NCBI RefSeq assembly: GCF_000003605.2
Contig: NW_003107097.1
Coordinates: 202,179 to 235,523 of the forward strand
Source: Saccoglossus kowalevskii
Taxonomy: Eukaryota > Hemichordata > Enteropneusta > Harrimaniidae
Direction: 5' to 3'
Length of the DNA stretch: 33,345 nucleotides
Shown here one piece after another: positions 11,215 to 21,105 of this stretch. The notes under the pieces are model-generated. The model did not search any database. It was given only the letters and a program-made list of their open reading frames with translations, and was not told the origin of the DNA. Made by a program: the position numbers and the translations under genes. How positions within the stretch are numbered: the first letter of the stretch is position 1; each line of letters begins with the position of its first letter.

Positions 11215-12293
11215 CTTATAGGAATTAATAAAGTGTCAATACATATTGGGGTCTTTAAATGTTTTATTTGATCGATATCTGCACGCAGAAAACAATAATA
11301 CAATGTAATAATTACGATTACCAACAACCACTTTGAACGCCGAAGGTAATACAGTAATAGCCTGGCCTGTCGACAGTTCTCGAACCTAATTTGTTTTTAT
11401 ATCTGATGAAATATCTCAAATTAAAATACTGAAAGCTTTTCTCCTAAATGTCGAATAAAAATGCGTTCGGTATTTTAATATATAATAAATTTATAATAAA
11501 TAAGGTCCGAGAACTTTCGAATATCTAATAGTGGCCTCTGTAATCTTTTTATGGTCGGTATTTTCGAAATACAGTAAAAAAAGAGTTTTCACCGGCCAAG
11601 CTTATATTTTTCACCTACCTGACTTCTACTGTTGAAAGAGGAGCTTGTTTCCTGTTCAAAAGTGTGTCTCTTCTGACCACTTTCTCGAGTTCGTCGTCAA
11701 TGCTGAATTTCGGCACACTATTCAACATTGGTATCGGCGTCAAAGTGGTCACGTTGTATTCTGGTTCCATCGCAGCAGCTTTGTATCGTACATTAATTTC
11801 TTGGTGCATAGTTTTGACACTCGTTTTTCGGCAAATGTCACTTCTTGTCGACATGATGGGACCGTTCTTCCGACTACTGACTATCGATAAACTTCGGCTA
11901 CTATGTGAACGACCTAAAATAAACAAAAATATATGTAATAACTACGCATATATCTTTTATAATGAAACATTTTATTCTATGATAATATATTAAATTATGT
12001 TGAAACTGTATCTAAAATACGGTGACCTTACCACATCCCATATTTTCTGTCGGTAAGTCAGCAACAACCAGTCTACGAGAGCTTCCAGTGACCGTCTCCG
12101 TAAACGGGTCCTGTAATAGTGTGCACCAGTTAGCCAGATGACGGAAAACATGACGACCGCGTATCTCACTTGGTTTTTCCAGTAGTGTGGACGTCTGTAA
12201 TTTGCGCTTTGTTGGCAGTTGTTTATTTTTTTCCTCACCGTGCCGGATTATTGCTCGCCGTACGTTTAATGCATCTTCCATATACTTGGACAT
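10941..12293 (-). CDS. Uncharacterised protein with C-terminal RRM-like domain (3 exons, 276 aa)
   Basis: Minus-strand exons are 12293-12032, 11913-11619 and 11214-10941. Donors G|GTAAGG and AG|GTAGGT, with acceptors TTTTAG and TATAAG, keep one frame (262+295+274 = 831 nt including stop). The start ATG reads MSKYMEDALNVRRAI. The N-terminal two thirds are basic and low in hydrophobic residues, with no motif I know. Exon 3 (residues 187-276) fits an RRM fold: beta1 WRILRNGQ, helix NPQTLTNTLSYIG, beta2 RVEKIVMTSA, beta3 SARVVFRT, helix VDEACRVMAASNIG, beta4 NRLRFAWY. The RNP1-like strand lacks most of the aromatic residues that usually stack on RNA, so RNA binding is doubtful. A testis/sperm protein such as TEX56 (C6orf201) is a guess from memory, unchecked. 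It is divergent from the kelch gene. Confidence 0.8.
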
Positions 12294-12839
12294 TTTCCCA
12301 GAACATTAATGTCCAAGCATATCATCTACATAGACTCTGTGATGAAAATAATAAGCCGTATCTGTATACTATTTCGTGTTTCCCAAGGCGTTACAACAGG
12401 TGCTATCGAACTTGCGTAAAGCCATTAGAACGTTCATATGTTCGTTTATGAACACCATTGCGCGTTTAGATGACGAGGCACAAAATCGTTGTCATAGCGA
12501 CTGCGTCCGAAGGAGGAATATTCATTCTCCGCCATAGAGTTCCTAGCGGTTACGACACGGAAAGTATATATTCGTGGAAATAGACCTCTGCGTGAGAGAT
12601 TGAGATATAGTGACCATAGTAGTTTGGAGTTCTGCTTGTAATGATTTTATTTTCGTGTTGAATGAGTGGAGACATATACGTAATCAAAAATAGAAACATA
12701 CATATAACTTTGCGTCTCCCACACACACATTTTTAAGAATATAATACAGCGCTGTAAATTAAGATCACGTTGCTGTCTCGATGTGTATCATGCAAAAGAA
12801 AGACTTTCCCATGCAAACATAAATTATTGAAGTGCGCGC
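12294..12839. promoter_or_regulatory. Divergent intergenic promoter region between the RRM-like and kelch genes
   Basis: About 550 bp separate the minus-strand ATG (12293) from the GC-rich candidate first exon of the plus-strand kelch gene. It is richer in CG dinucleotides than the surrounding DNA, holds the X-box match at 12488-12501 and a TATATA at about 12567-12572, and has no open frame of interest. A shared bidirectional promoter is an inference from the head-to-head layout. Confidence 0.5.
12488..12501. promoter_or_regulatory. X-box (RFX-type) match
   Basis: GTTGTCATAGCGAC fits the 14-base X-box pattern RYYNYYATRRNRAC at every position, in both orientations. It is 195 bp upstream of the RRM-like gene's ATG. 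RFX factors bind such imperfect inverted repeats and control cilia and sperm-flagellum genes in animals. A chance match in one window is possible. Confidence 0.45.
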
Positions 12840-13049
12840 GCCCTCACGCCTCTCAGTCTCAACACTTGGGGGCGCTACCGGCACGTCGGTCACTCACCAG
12901 CTGATATTTGTGCAAAACAGGATCTTGCCTTTGAGACCGCAGTAGACATCACACAAAGGTGTCTGTCGCAGCCATTGTGATGTTCGGAAAAATCAACATT
13001 ACCGGCTGGAAATCGAAAGCGTGCAGACTAGCGCCTGGATGGTGTTCGG
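12840..13049 (+). other. Candidate non-coding first exon of the kelch gene (5' UTR)
   Basis: This is a GC-rich, CG-containing stretch ending TTCG|GGTAAGTC-like sequence, a strong donor with GT at 13050-13051. It lies about 2.76 kb upstream of an acceptor (ATTCCTAG at 15800-15807) that precedes the kelch coding exon. The transcription start is not determined. It contains upstream ATGs at 12980 and 13039. The pairing of this donor with that acceptor is inferred. Confidence 0.5.
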
Positions 13050-15807
13050 GTAAGTCTAAGTATACATAAATAAATCTAGTAAGACTCAGAAGACTTGAAC
13101 AACAACAATCCGGTGCTTGGATATTTCGGACACTCGTCGCCGCTGCGCAAGGACAGACTTTGCCATTAAACGTGACTCGCGTCTCCATCGCATATGTTAA
13201 TGTTTATATATTTACTGCTGCGTTTATGCGTACCGGGTAAACTAACTGATTTTTAAATAAAGACCAGACTGATTTTATTATCGTGACAGCAAATCGAAGT
13301 CATCACTGTGGTCTCTGGCATTAACCGTAATTTTTAGTACTGTAGCAAGTGGTGATTTACGTCCATCTCGCGCCAGAACCAACTCGCGCCAAATACGTGA
13401 TTCAGTTCATGCTAATTATTCGTACTTCTCACTTCTACTGTTAAAGCATGGAGCTAGCTCCATACACTCAAGAAAAAGTCGATAATTGCGAGATATTTTG
13501 AAATTATTAAATATTAAAATTTAAGTAGTAATGCAGCTGATTTTGCAAATATGATCTGTGCTCATTACTGTAAATGTATTAATTTTTCACTAAGTTTTAA
13601 GTTTACTATTGTAGAGCGTCAGACAGTGTGTACTGTGATAATCCAAAAAATGTTGCTGTACTGCGTAGAATGATTCATTGGGGTCATTTAAGGTGATAGA
13701 GAAAAATTCCTTGTGCAATATAACATAGCTGCAGTTTACTCTTCCAGATTTGTCTGCCAATTGATTAGATGAAAATTAAAAACAAGTCAATCTGCTCAAA
13801 AATATTTCAATTAAATGCCAGTAGAAATAAATCGGCAAAGCACAGGATTGTTTATTGGATAAATTTTCAGTTTATTTTCTTACTGGTATAAAAAAAACAT
13901 GAGAAGCAATAGACAGATTATTTGTATAAACAAAGTATTTACGTCATTTCTATATACGGTAATTGCAGCACAATTGGTATACATGTAGCTGCTAATGGGG
14001 ATATTCAGCACCATTTTGAGCTTCAGATGATGGAACGTTTGCCAGCAGCAAAAATACACCTTGTTTAACTACAATGTACATATCTATACAGTTTAATGTC
14101 CATAGAAATTGTACATTTGCTAAGAGCAACTCTTTGTATTTTACAAACCCCTCCGATAAATCTAATGTCTGCAGGAACACTTGAATCGACTCGTTTTGGC
14201 GGCGCATTACTTTCCTTGACTAATGATACTATAAATTTTCAAAACGTGACTTGACAAAACAATAAAATCAATAAATCAGGTGATGTTGATGTGGCTGCCT
14301 ATTGTACCTTGTTTGCTTTATCTGCATTTGCATAAATCCCCTGACGGACAAACAATAACATAACGAATAGCGATAGTAAGATCGTAAGTGTCACAGGTAA
14401 CAGCATCCCTCATTCGAACGCTTTCAAATAGTGCCCAGAAGCTCTTCTAAGTATTGAAAATACCCCCGGTAGTTCAAAGTTCAAAACAACTGTACAAGTT
14501 AAAATATGTTACTACTTTCTGTAGTATTTCAGTTGATTGCTGCAATTTTAATAACAGCTTTAATATTTTAGTCGTAAAAACAATGTGTTTATTACTTATC
14601 TCTAGTAGTATTTTTAATGCATTTTTAAATGACAAAACCATTGCTGCCTACCTAATGTAGAAAACACATTGCCTAATTATCATTAGATGGAGGAAAAGGT
14701 ATATGTTGTAAATGTCTGTCCTCTTCATCATTTCGTTGTCATTTCTGGTGTAAATATTTTTTTTTTCTGCTAAAATAATGTCTAGTATTTCTCCTTCAGA
14801 GTTTTGCATAGATATTTTGCTTTATTATTTAGGTACAAAATACAATTTATATATTTATACAAGTTATGTTTATATATTCAATAAGGTACCCTGCAATTAA
14901 TTCAGTATTTGTATTGATTTGGGTACATGAATATTATTTTTTTATTTTTGGTAGTATGATACCAGTATTTACATTACTCTAATTTTTGCTCTGCTTGTGT
15001 TTTATTGTATATATTTTTTTTAAGTATTTTTTTTATTAAGGTTTATAAAGGCAACAAATATAATGATGACTTTATTTCAATTCATCAAAATAGTTCCCAC
15101 CTAAATTTAGCCATTGTTCGATGATAGTGAGTGCATATTAGTATTGTTAAATTTTTATTCAGATGAATATAAACTTTATTCCTTAAAATTTCAGCATTTT
15201 AGAATATCCCCACATCTTCGCTTTAGACTGTGATTAAATCATTGACTGTGATAGTAAGTTTTAATTTTTACTAGACCAACTGAAATCTTGGGCTTATGGC
15301 AGTAAGTATAAATATTGTACATGTATTTTGATTGGTATTTGTGTTACAACATGGTAGCGATGTATAAATTACAGTTTATATATTTTGTTGTGAACTTTAA
15401 ATAGGTTTTAAAATCATGAAAAGGACTGTAATATAAGAGCTGAGTGAAACTGTAGGTAGACACTCACATTTGGTCAGTTTTTAGTAGGTATTGAATTTTT
15501 GAGTGTCAGATATTTTTCCCACCCAAAATTTCAGTGCAAATATTTTCACATTTTATAAAGTTGTGACTAAATTTCATCATAATTTTGGACCATATAGACA
15601 GTTTCAGATATTGCTTTTAGTTTTTGACCAAAAGATTTTTCAATTTTGATCAACTTTACATGCAGGCTGTACAAAATTGTTATTTTTTTTTTATTGCACT
15701 TGCTATGGTTTTCAATAAATTTACCATGGTGACGTTTTTCATTGTTTATTTAGCATTATCAGAGTATTGACCTTGTTATTATAATTTTTTTTTTATTCTA
15801 TTCCTAG
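13050..15807 (+). other. Predicted 5'-UTR intron of the kelch gene
   Basis: A 2.76-kb AT-rich stretch from GTAAGT to a long T-rich tract and CTATTCCTAG. No coding exon, RNA gene or clear mobile element was recognised in it. Additional non-coding exons cannot be excluded. Confidence 0.5.
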
Positions 15808-15835
15808 ATAAGGTCGTAGTAATGTGAATGTTACC
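15808..15835 (+). promoter_or_regulatory. 5' leader with start-stop uORF just before the kelch ATG
   Basis: The 28 leader bases in the coding exon contain ATGTGA (a minimal start-stop uORF) at 15822-15827 and a second upstream ATG at 15828, out of frame. The latter runs 29 codons into the coding region and stops at 15915-15917. The main ATG has the optimal context ACCATGG. Confidence 0.6.
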
Positions 15836-17578
15836 ATGGAAACCAAGGAGTCAGCAGAACGGTGTGATGACACAGACTTCGTCCTGTACGAACCACAATA
15901 CTCCAACCACATTTTAGATAGCCTGAATAATTTCCGGAAAGCGGGATGCCTGACGGACACTGTAATCAGCACAGGGGGAAAGGAATTTCCCTGTCATAGA
16001 GCAGTGCTGGCATGCAGCAGTCCTTATTTTAAGGCCATGTTCTCAGCTGAAATGAAGGAAACTCAAGAAGGCCGCATCACACTGGATAACGTCAGAGCCG
16101 AAACTCTTGAACTCTTATTGGAGTATGCGTATACGTCCAAAATTACGATTAACTCGGCAAACTCACAGGAGTTACTTGAAATGGCTGACCTGCTGCAATA
16201 TAAAACCATTGTACAAGCTGCAAGTGAATATCTCGAAAGACAGCTTCATCCTGATAACTGCCTCGGTATTAAGTACGTTGCTGAGATGCATGCGTGCACC
16301 AGGCTTTATGAGCGTGCCAGTGCGTATGCCTTAGACAGATTTCCACAAGTTGTGAAAAACGAGGAGTTTTTGCAGTTGCCCTTGTTCGAAGTTGTTGCTT
16401 ATCTCAGTCATGAACGAATAAATGTCCGCGATGAAGAGACTGTCTTCGACGCCGCTATAAGCTGGGTGAAGTATGAGCTTAAGAAACGACTGCCCAAATT
16501 ACTCGTAGTTCTACAGTGCATTCGCCTGCCATATTTGACACCAGCTTTCCTGTGTAGTATCTTAAAGAATCCACTTTTCAAGCAACAGTCGTCATGTTTT
16601 GATGTTATACAACAAGCCATGCATTTACAGGAATATTTACAAAGTAACGAAACTAATATTTACCACGTGGGTCACCAGCCGCGGTGGTCCACGAAAACGG
16701 AAGTAATGGTTGTCGTAGGTGGTTTTGATGCGAATCACACGTGGGTGTCGGACGTCCACTACTACAATCCAGTAAATAAAAAGTGGGGGAAGTTTGCTCC
16801 ATTTCCAGCCGATATCAGTGGTTATAAAGTTGTAGCATTAGACGAAGATATTTACGTAACTGGCGGTAAGAGTTCGAGAGGAGTGACTGGTGCGGCATTT
16901 TGCTACCACTCTGCTCAAGATCAGTGGAACCAGGTTCCAGGTCTGCACATCCCCAGACAATACCATGGAATAGTTGTACTGGATAGTTCCATTTATGTGG
17001 TAGGTGGAGAAGACGGTGATGGGAGATGCATTGGTGATGTGGAATGTTATCACCCGTCAATGGAAAACTGGGGTTGGGTGCCTCAACTACCAACTGCTGT
17101 CGGAAACCCTGCTGTGGTTTCTCATTCCGGAAAGATGTACGTCATCGGGGGCTACTGCAATGGTCAGCTTACTTACAGAGAAATGCAATGCTACAACCTT
17201 GATATAGATACATGGACTGTCATCAATACAGTCACCATAACAACCAGGCATTTCCCAGCGCTCGTGCTCAATGATTCAATTTACCTTCTGAGCGGGGCAG
17301 GTAAAGGTGGTATGCAGATCTACAACCCTGAAACAAATACATGCGGTCGGAATTCCGAAATGTGTCTGCTGGAACGACACCTGTTTGCTGTCTGTGTAAT
17401 GAATGGAATGATTTATGTTGCAGGGGGTATGGTTAACTATAAGGCTCTCGGAAGTGTTGAAATGTACGACCCAAGTACGAATACCTGGAAGATAGTTGGA
17501 TGCATGCCAAAACCGCTGAGAGCTCACGGCTGCTGTGCCTCTATCAGAAGGTATAGTGGACCGCCTTTTATAACCTGA
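15836..17578 (+). CDS. Kelch-like protein, BTB-BACK-kelch, KLHL24/6/35 type (580 aa)
   Basis: One uninterrupted exon. I chose the ATG at 15836 because it has the context ACCATGG; the codons before it in frame contain no other ATG. Approximate domains: BTB 24-134 (RKAGCLTDT, HRAVLACSSPYFKAMF at 54-69), BACK 137-245 (LHPDNCLGIKYVAEMHA, then VFDAAISWVKYE), and six kelch repeats at 290-324, 330-374, 376-422, 424-468, 471-509 and 515-570. Most repeats show GG then Y...W, e.g. VVVGGFD, YVVGGEDGDGR, YVIGGYCNG, YVAGGMVN. Repeat 5 is degenerate: LLSGAGKGG with no GG pair at the usual place and no closing Trp. The C-terminal RAHGC...IRRY resembles the end of KLHL24. The family are substrate adaptors of CUL3-RING ubiquitin ligases: BTB binds CUL3 and the propeller binds the target. 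The target here is unknown. Confidence 0.93.
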   Translation: METKESAERCDDTDFVLYEPQYSNHILDSLNNFRKAGCLTDTVISTGGKEFPCHRAVLACSSPYFKAMFSAEMKETQEGRITLDNVRAETLELLLEYAYTSKITINSANSQELLEMADLLQYKTIVQAASEYLERQLHPDNCLGIKYVAEMHACTRLYERASAYALDRFPQVVKNEEFLQLPLFEVVAYLSHERINVRDEETVFDAAISWVKYELKKRLPKLLVVLQCIRLPYLTPAFLCSILKNPLFKQQSSCFDVIQQAMHLQEYLQSNETNIYHVGHQPRWSTKTEVMVVVGGFDANHTWVSDVHYYNPVNKKWGKFAPFPADISGYKVVALDEDIYVTGGKSSRGVTGAAFCYHSAQDQWNQVPGLHIPRQYHGIVVLDSSIYVVGGEDGDGRCIGDVECYHPSMENWGWVPQLPTAVGNPAVVSHSGKMYVIGGYCNGQLTYREMQCYNLDIDTWTVINTVTITTRHFPALVLNDSIYLLSGAGKGGMQIYNPETNTCGRNSEMCLLERHLFAVCVMNGMIYVAGGMVNYKALGSVEMYDPSTNTWKIVGCMPKPLRAHGCCASIRRYSGPPFIT

Positions 17579-17837
17579 GAGTCCAACCAGTGACATCTAT
17601 ATTTGCAAAATCAAGGTCATTCTTTATTTGATCTTTCGAGCCGAATCTTCGTCACTGTTGACCTCCATGTAGTTCGCATGATGACTGGTCTGCATATAAA
17701 TCCAAGGTTGATTTATAACAATGCACCAAGTTCATGAAAATTTCTTGTATGTTCGTACATAGATCCTTAGGGTCTGAAGATGGTAGTGCCGCTGTGTTTG
17801 ATTGTCCCTGCATGCCTAATAATACCATGGCAACACC

Positions 17838-17843
17838 AATAAA
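17838..17843 (+). terminator. Candidate poly(A) signal of the kelch gene
   Basis: AATAAA 260 nt after the stop codon, the first such word downstream. A longer 3' UTR is possible. Confidence 0.4.
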
Positions 17844-17993
17844 AACTTTCAAAGAATCCACAGCAAGACTGATTCAATATATTTTTTTGAAAACAGATAT
17901 ATTCTTTAAATGTAACAGTTTGCTAATACGTTGGCGTTTGTATCGAGTGATTTTGTTCATAATCAGATTTCTGTATGTGTTGACATTTCATTA

Positions 17994-18355
17994 CTGTAAA
18001 ACATGTCTTTTTCGCGAGCATGTCTTTTTAGCGAAACGAGAGAACTAATTCGATAATTTAGGTTGTCGCTAATGACTTCATTATAAATTCAAAATGGCAG
18101 CCAAACAACATCTTTTTCTCCAACACATACTTTGTAAACAACACAGAAAACTTAATAATTTGGAGCGCTTCCTTGTTACTCTTGATAGTTTTTGTTTTGT
18201 TTTTATGGAGGTGATAACTGCGCATTTGTTTTGGCCTGCGACAGACAAGTATTGTGAAACAAAGACAAAAGAGATTTGCTAAATCAACATCGCTATTATG
18301 TCATTTTACCACAATTCGCTAAAATAATACGTCTCTTTTTCAACATGTTTTACAG
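17994..18355. mobile_element. MITE D, TA-flanked, downstream of the kelch gene
   Basis: The left end CTGTAAAACATGT and the reversed right end CTGTAAAACATGT are identical over 13 bp. Further in, both arms carry TTTTAGCGAA. TA flanks both sides (17992-17993 and 18356-18357). Length is 362 bp and it is non-coding. The same CTGTAAA end and GCGAA motif occur in elements A-C. Confidence 0.8.
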
Positions 18356-18357
18356 TA

Positions 18358-20539
18358 TTTTTATATTAGTAGCGTGAGTACTTACGTAAATGATTGCGGT
18401 GTGTCTATGATGATACTGTTACTATGAGTGTAGTTTTGGGTTCACATGTCTTTATAGTGATATGCTACTATTAGAACAAATACAGTAGTTGTATCTATGC
18501 ATTAGAGAGAGTAAAGAGTAATTAGAGAGGCTAGCTAGCAATGCTACTTTCAGTTTCAATTTTTGTGTTACGTGTACATGATTCGCATAACAATATGATA
18601 TATGCTAATATTGGTAAATACCCATGAAGACAATTAGGTTTTCATCCCAAACCATTCCTCCTAATTGGTTACCATTGCAACTATGTTGTCATGGATACTT
18701 AAACAGTACTTAAGTTCCGATTAAAGACTTATAAATTTGAAATAGCTTTTGTTTCTGTACTGATTTCAAAAATTAGAATGATCTAGTCTCCCAAAAAATA
18801 TGAAACAGCTGTTTTGTTATAAGTTTCATCCAACTCCTGCAAGCTTAGTGGATTACAAATCCTAAATAGGAATTAGCTATGCGATGTGTGCTTTCATATG
18901 AGATACTGTTGTAAATTTTTTTTTCAGACTAAACAAACAGATAGTGAAGCAATCTGTCATCTCTGTGTGAGTGTGTATTTTGTTTCTGTCAGTTTGCCCG
19001 TATTATTCAGCAAAAAGCTATTTTGGAGAAGATTTGTTGGATGAATTATGTATCTATTTTAAGGACCTGATTAAAGCATATGCACCTAGTCACAGTATGC
19101 TAATCCAAGTGTCTTACTGGTTAACACAGTTAATTTATTAATGTTTGTATATCATCTAAAAGTTTCCAATGTTTTCCAAATTGGGTTCTCCCTCATTATG
19201 CATCACTCCTAATTTGCATATGAATGAGATGTTAATTGTTTCTGTCACCCGATCAGTTATGAAAAATAATGATAATACAAATAGTAAATAAAATAAGCAG
19301 TAACTTATTTTTAAGAGCAGACTTTTATAATCAAATTGTTAACTTAATTCTGTGATTTTGTACATAATTGTTTATCCTTTTTGATTGCATGTACATTACA
19401 TATTACAGTTATTATTGTGACCCATATACCCATCAGATGATAATTTTAATTATTTCTCGCTTGTAAATAATATTAGAACTTGGAATCCGCCCATTGGTTT
19501 CTGCAGTGTTTCACATTTAATTTCTCAAATTTGTTTGTGTAGTACAAACAGTTGTTGAACTGAGTAGATCTTCCAACCATACAGTTCTAACATTGTTTGT
19601 TAGTGCCGCAGTAAGGCACTCATAACCATGATTTTTTATAGTTATAAAACAGTGAGTTAATTCCGACCATTCTTAAACATTTGGCAAATTGTTAGCATAG
19701 GTTACTGGTTCTATTAATTTCTCTTGATTAGACAGACGAAAGATGATGCATTCAATCTAGAGAAAATAAACTAACATCTTGTTTACATTAAAGTACATGT
19801 ACATGTCTTACATTACAGTATTGTTCTGATTATGAAAGTGCAGTTCTTATTTTTAAGTAATGTTTTCTTGACTGTTACAGCTTTTCAGTGATTAGCCATG
19901 CCTAATTTACACGCAATAAACTATAGAAAAATACCTAAATATGTTGGTGGGAAGAATTCTAATTCTAATTACCCTTTGAACGTCATAATTTTTTCTAGAC
20001 AAATTTGTGTGCAACATTTTGCTATATGTATTTTTCTGTAATTTTTTTTTTGGTGATAATTTTGGAACATAGCTCACTTTTACATCCAATACTGCAAAAA
20101 TTTTTTTTCTGTGTGTGCAAGAACGCATCCTAAACATGTTTATGCTTGTTCTGTCATGTAAGAATTGAAATTTAATTTGTGTTCCATTTCTGTTTCACTG
20201 TCGTTGCTATGGTTTTATCCTACGTTTCCACAGTTTGTCTAATTGGAACAAATAACCATTGTGGAAAATTAGTTTGGTGTAGGCGCAGTGGTCTTATAAC
20301 ACTGTCTCATGATGTTGTCTGGTCTATGTGTCAAATAGTATATTGTTCTTATTCAAAAATATCATTTCAATTGCCGAATACGTGTTATTGGTGCTGCTCA
20401 TTTTGAACAGATATCTTGTAGGAATAATGATGTTGACATCCATCTTTGTGTCTAAATCTGCATATGCTACACTGCACTCTTGTGTTTTACAAAGTTTATT
20501 CGCAAAAATGTTTAAATTATTAAACTTGTAACTTTTTTG
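18358..20539. other. Intergenic DNA, nothing coding seen
   Basis: AT-rich sequence downstream of the kelch gene. Two near X-box words lie at 18668-18681 and 18685-18698. No RNA gene, exon or terminal inverted repeat was recognised. Confidence 0.5.
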
Positions 20540-21105
20540 CTTCTTGTTAAAAACCGCAAGTCTGATTACTTAGATATTACATATGTAGGTACTACATGTG
20601 GACCTCTCAGATTTGTTTATTTCGTGATGTTATCTTTAATTCTCTAATTTTGACGAATATTTTTGTCATTTTTGGTAAAAAGTGATATTTTGGACTTCTT
20701 GTTAAAAACCGCAAGTCTGATTGCTTTGATATTACATAAGTAGGTACTACATGTGGACCTCCCTCAGATTTGTTCATTTCATGATGATATCTTTAATTCT
20801 CTAATTTTCATGAATATTTTTGGTAAAAAGTGATATTCTAACTGCTTTGATATTATATATACTACATAGGTACTACAGGTAGACCTCTCTCAGATTTGTT
20901 CATTTTGTGATGATATTGTTCAATTATCTAATTTTAATGAATATTTTTGATAAAAAGTTATATTTTCAAATTTTTGTTGAAAACAGCAAGTCTTATTGCT
21001 TTAATACTATACTTAGTGTTCATTTTCTGATGATATCTTCAGTTCTTTAATTGAAATGTGCATTGATAACAGTGGAGCTATCTCAGCCGACAGGCTGCTT
21101 GTTTT
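20540..21105 (+). repeat. Dispersed tandem-core element, copy 2, about 3.5 monomers
   Basis: GATATTACATA...AGGTACTACATGTGG starts at 20573 and again at 20728 (155-bp period). A third, internally deleted monomer starts near 20849 and a fourth, truncated one near 21002. The element ends with TGCATTGATAACAGTGGAGC, TATCTCAG and the hairpin CAGCC-GACA-GGCTG (21084-21097), then CTTGTTT. The same 3' end is at 200-267 and, reversed, near 32252-32290. The 155-bp core period recalls the tandem cores of bivalve pearl/BIV160-type elements. Confidence 0.75.

Noticed and set aside
12949-13188. Minus-strand open frame of 79 codons in the CG-rich region
   Set aside because: Overlaps the candidate first exon and strong plus-strand donor. 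No motif and no supporting splice sites.
17652-17861. Minus-strand open frame just after the kelch stop that looks like a small secreted protein (hydrophobic start, four Cys)
   Set aside because: Its first codon is GTG, with a TGA four codons upstream and no ATG until inside the hydrophobic stretch. It lies antisense to the probable 3' UTR.
20279-20292. A-box-like TAGGCGCAGTGG, suggesting a tRNA or tRNA-derived SINE
   Set aside because: No B box (GGTTCRANYCC) or cloverleaf follows.
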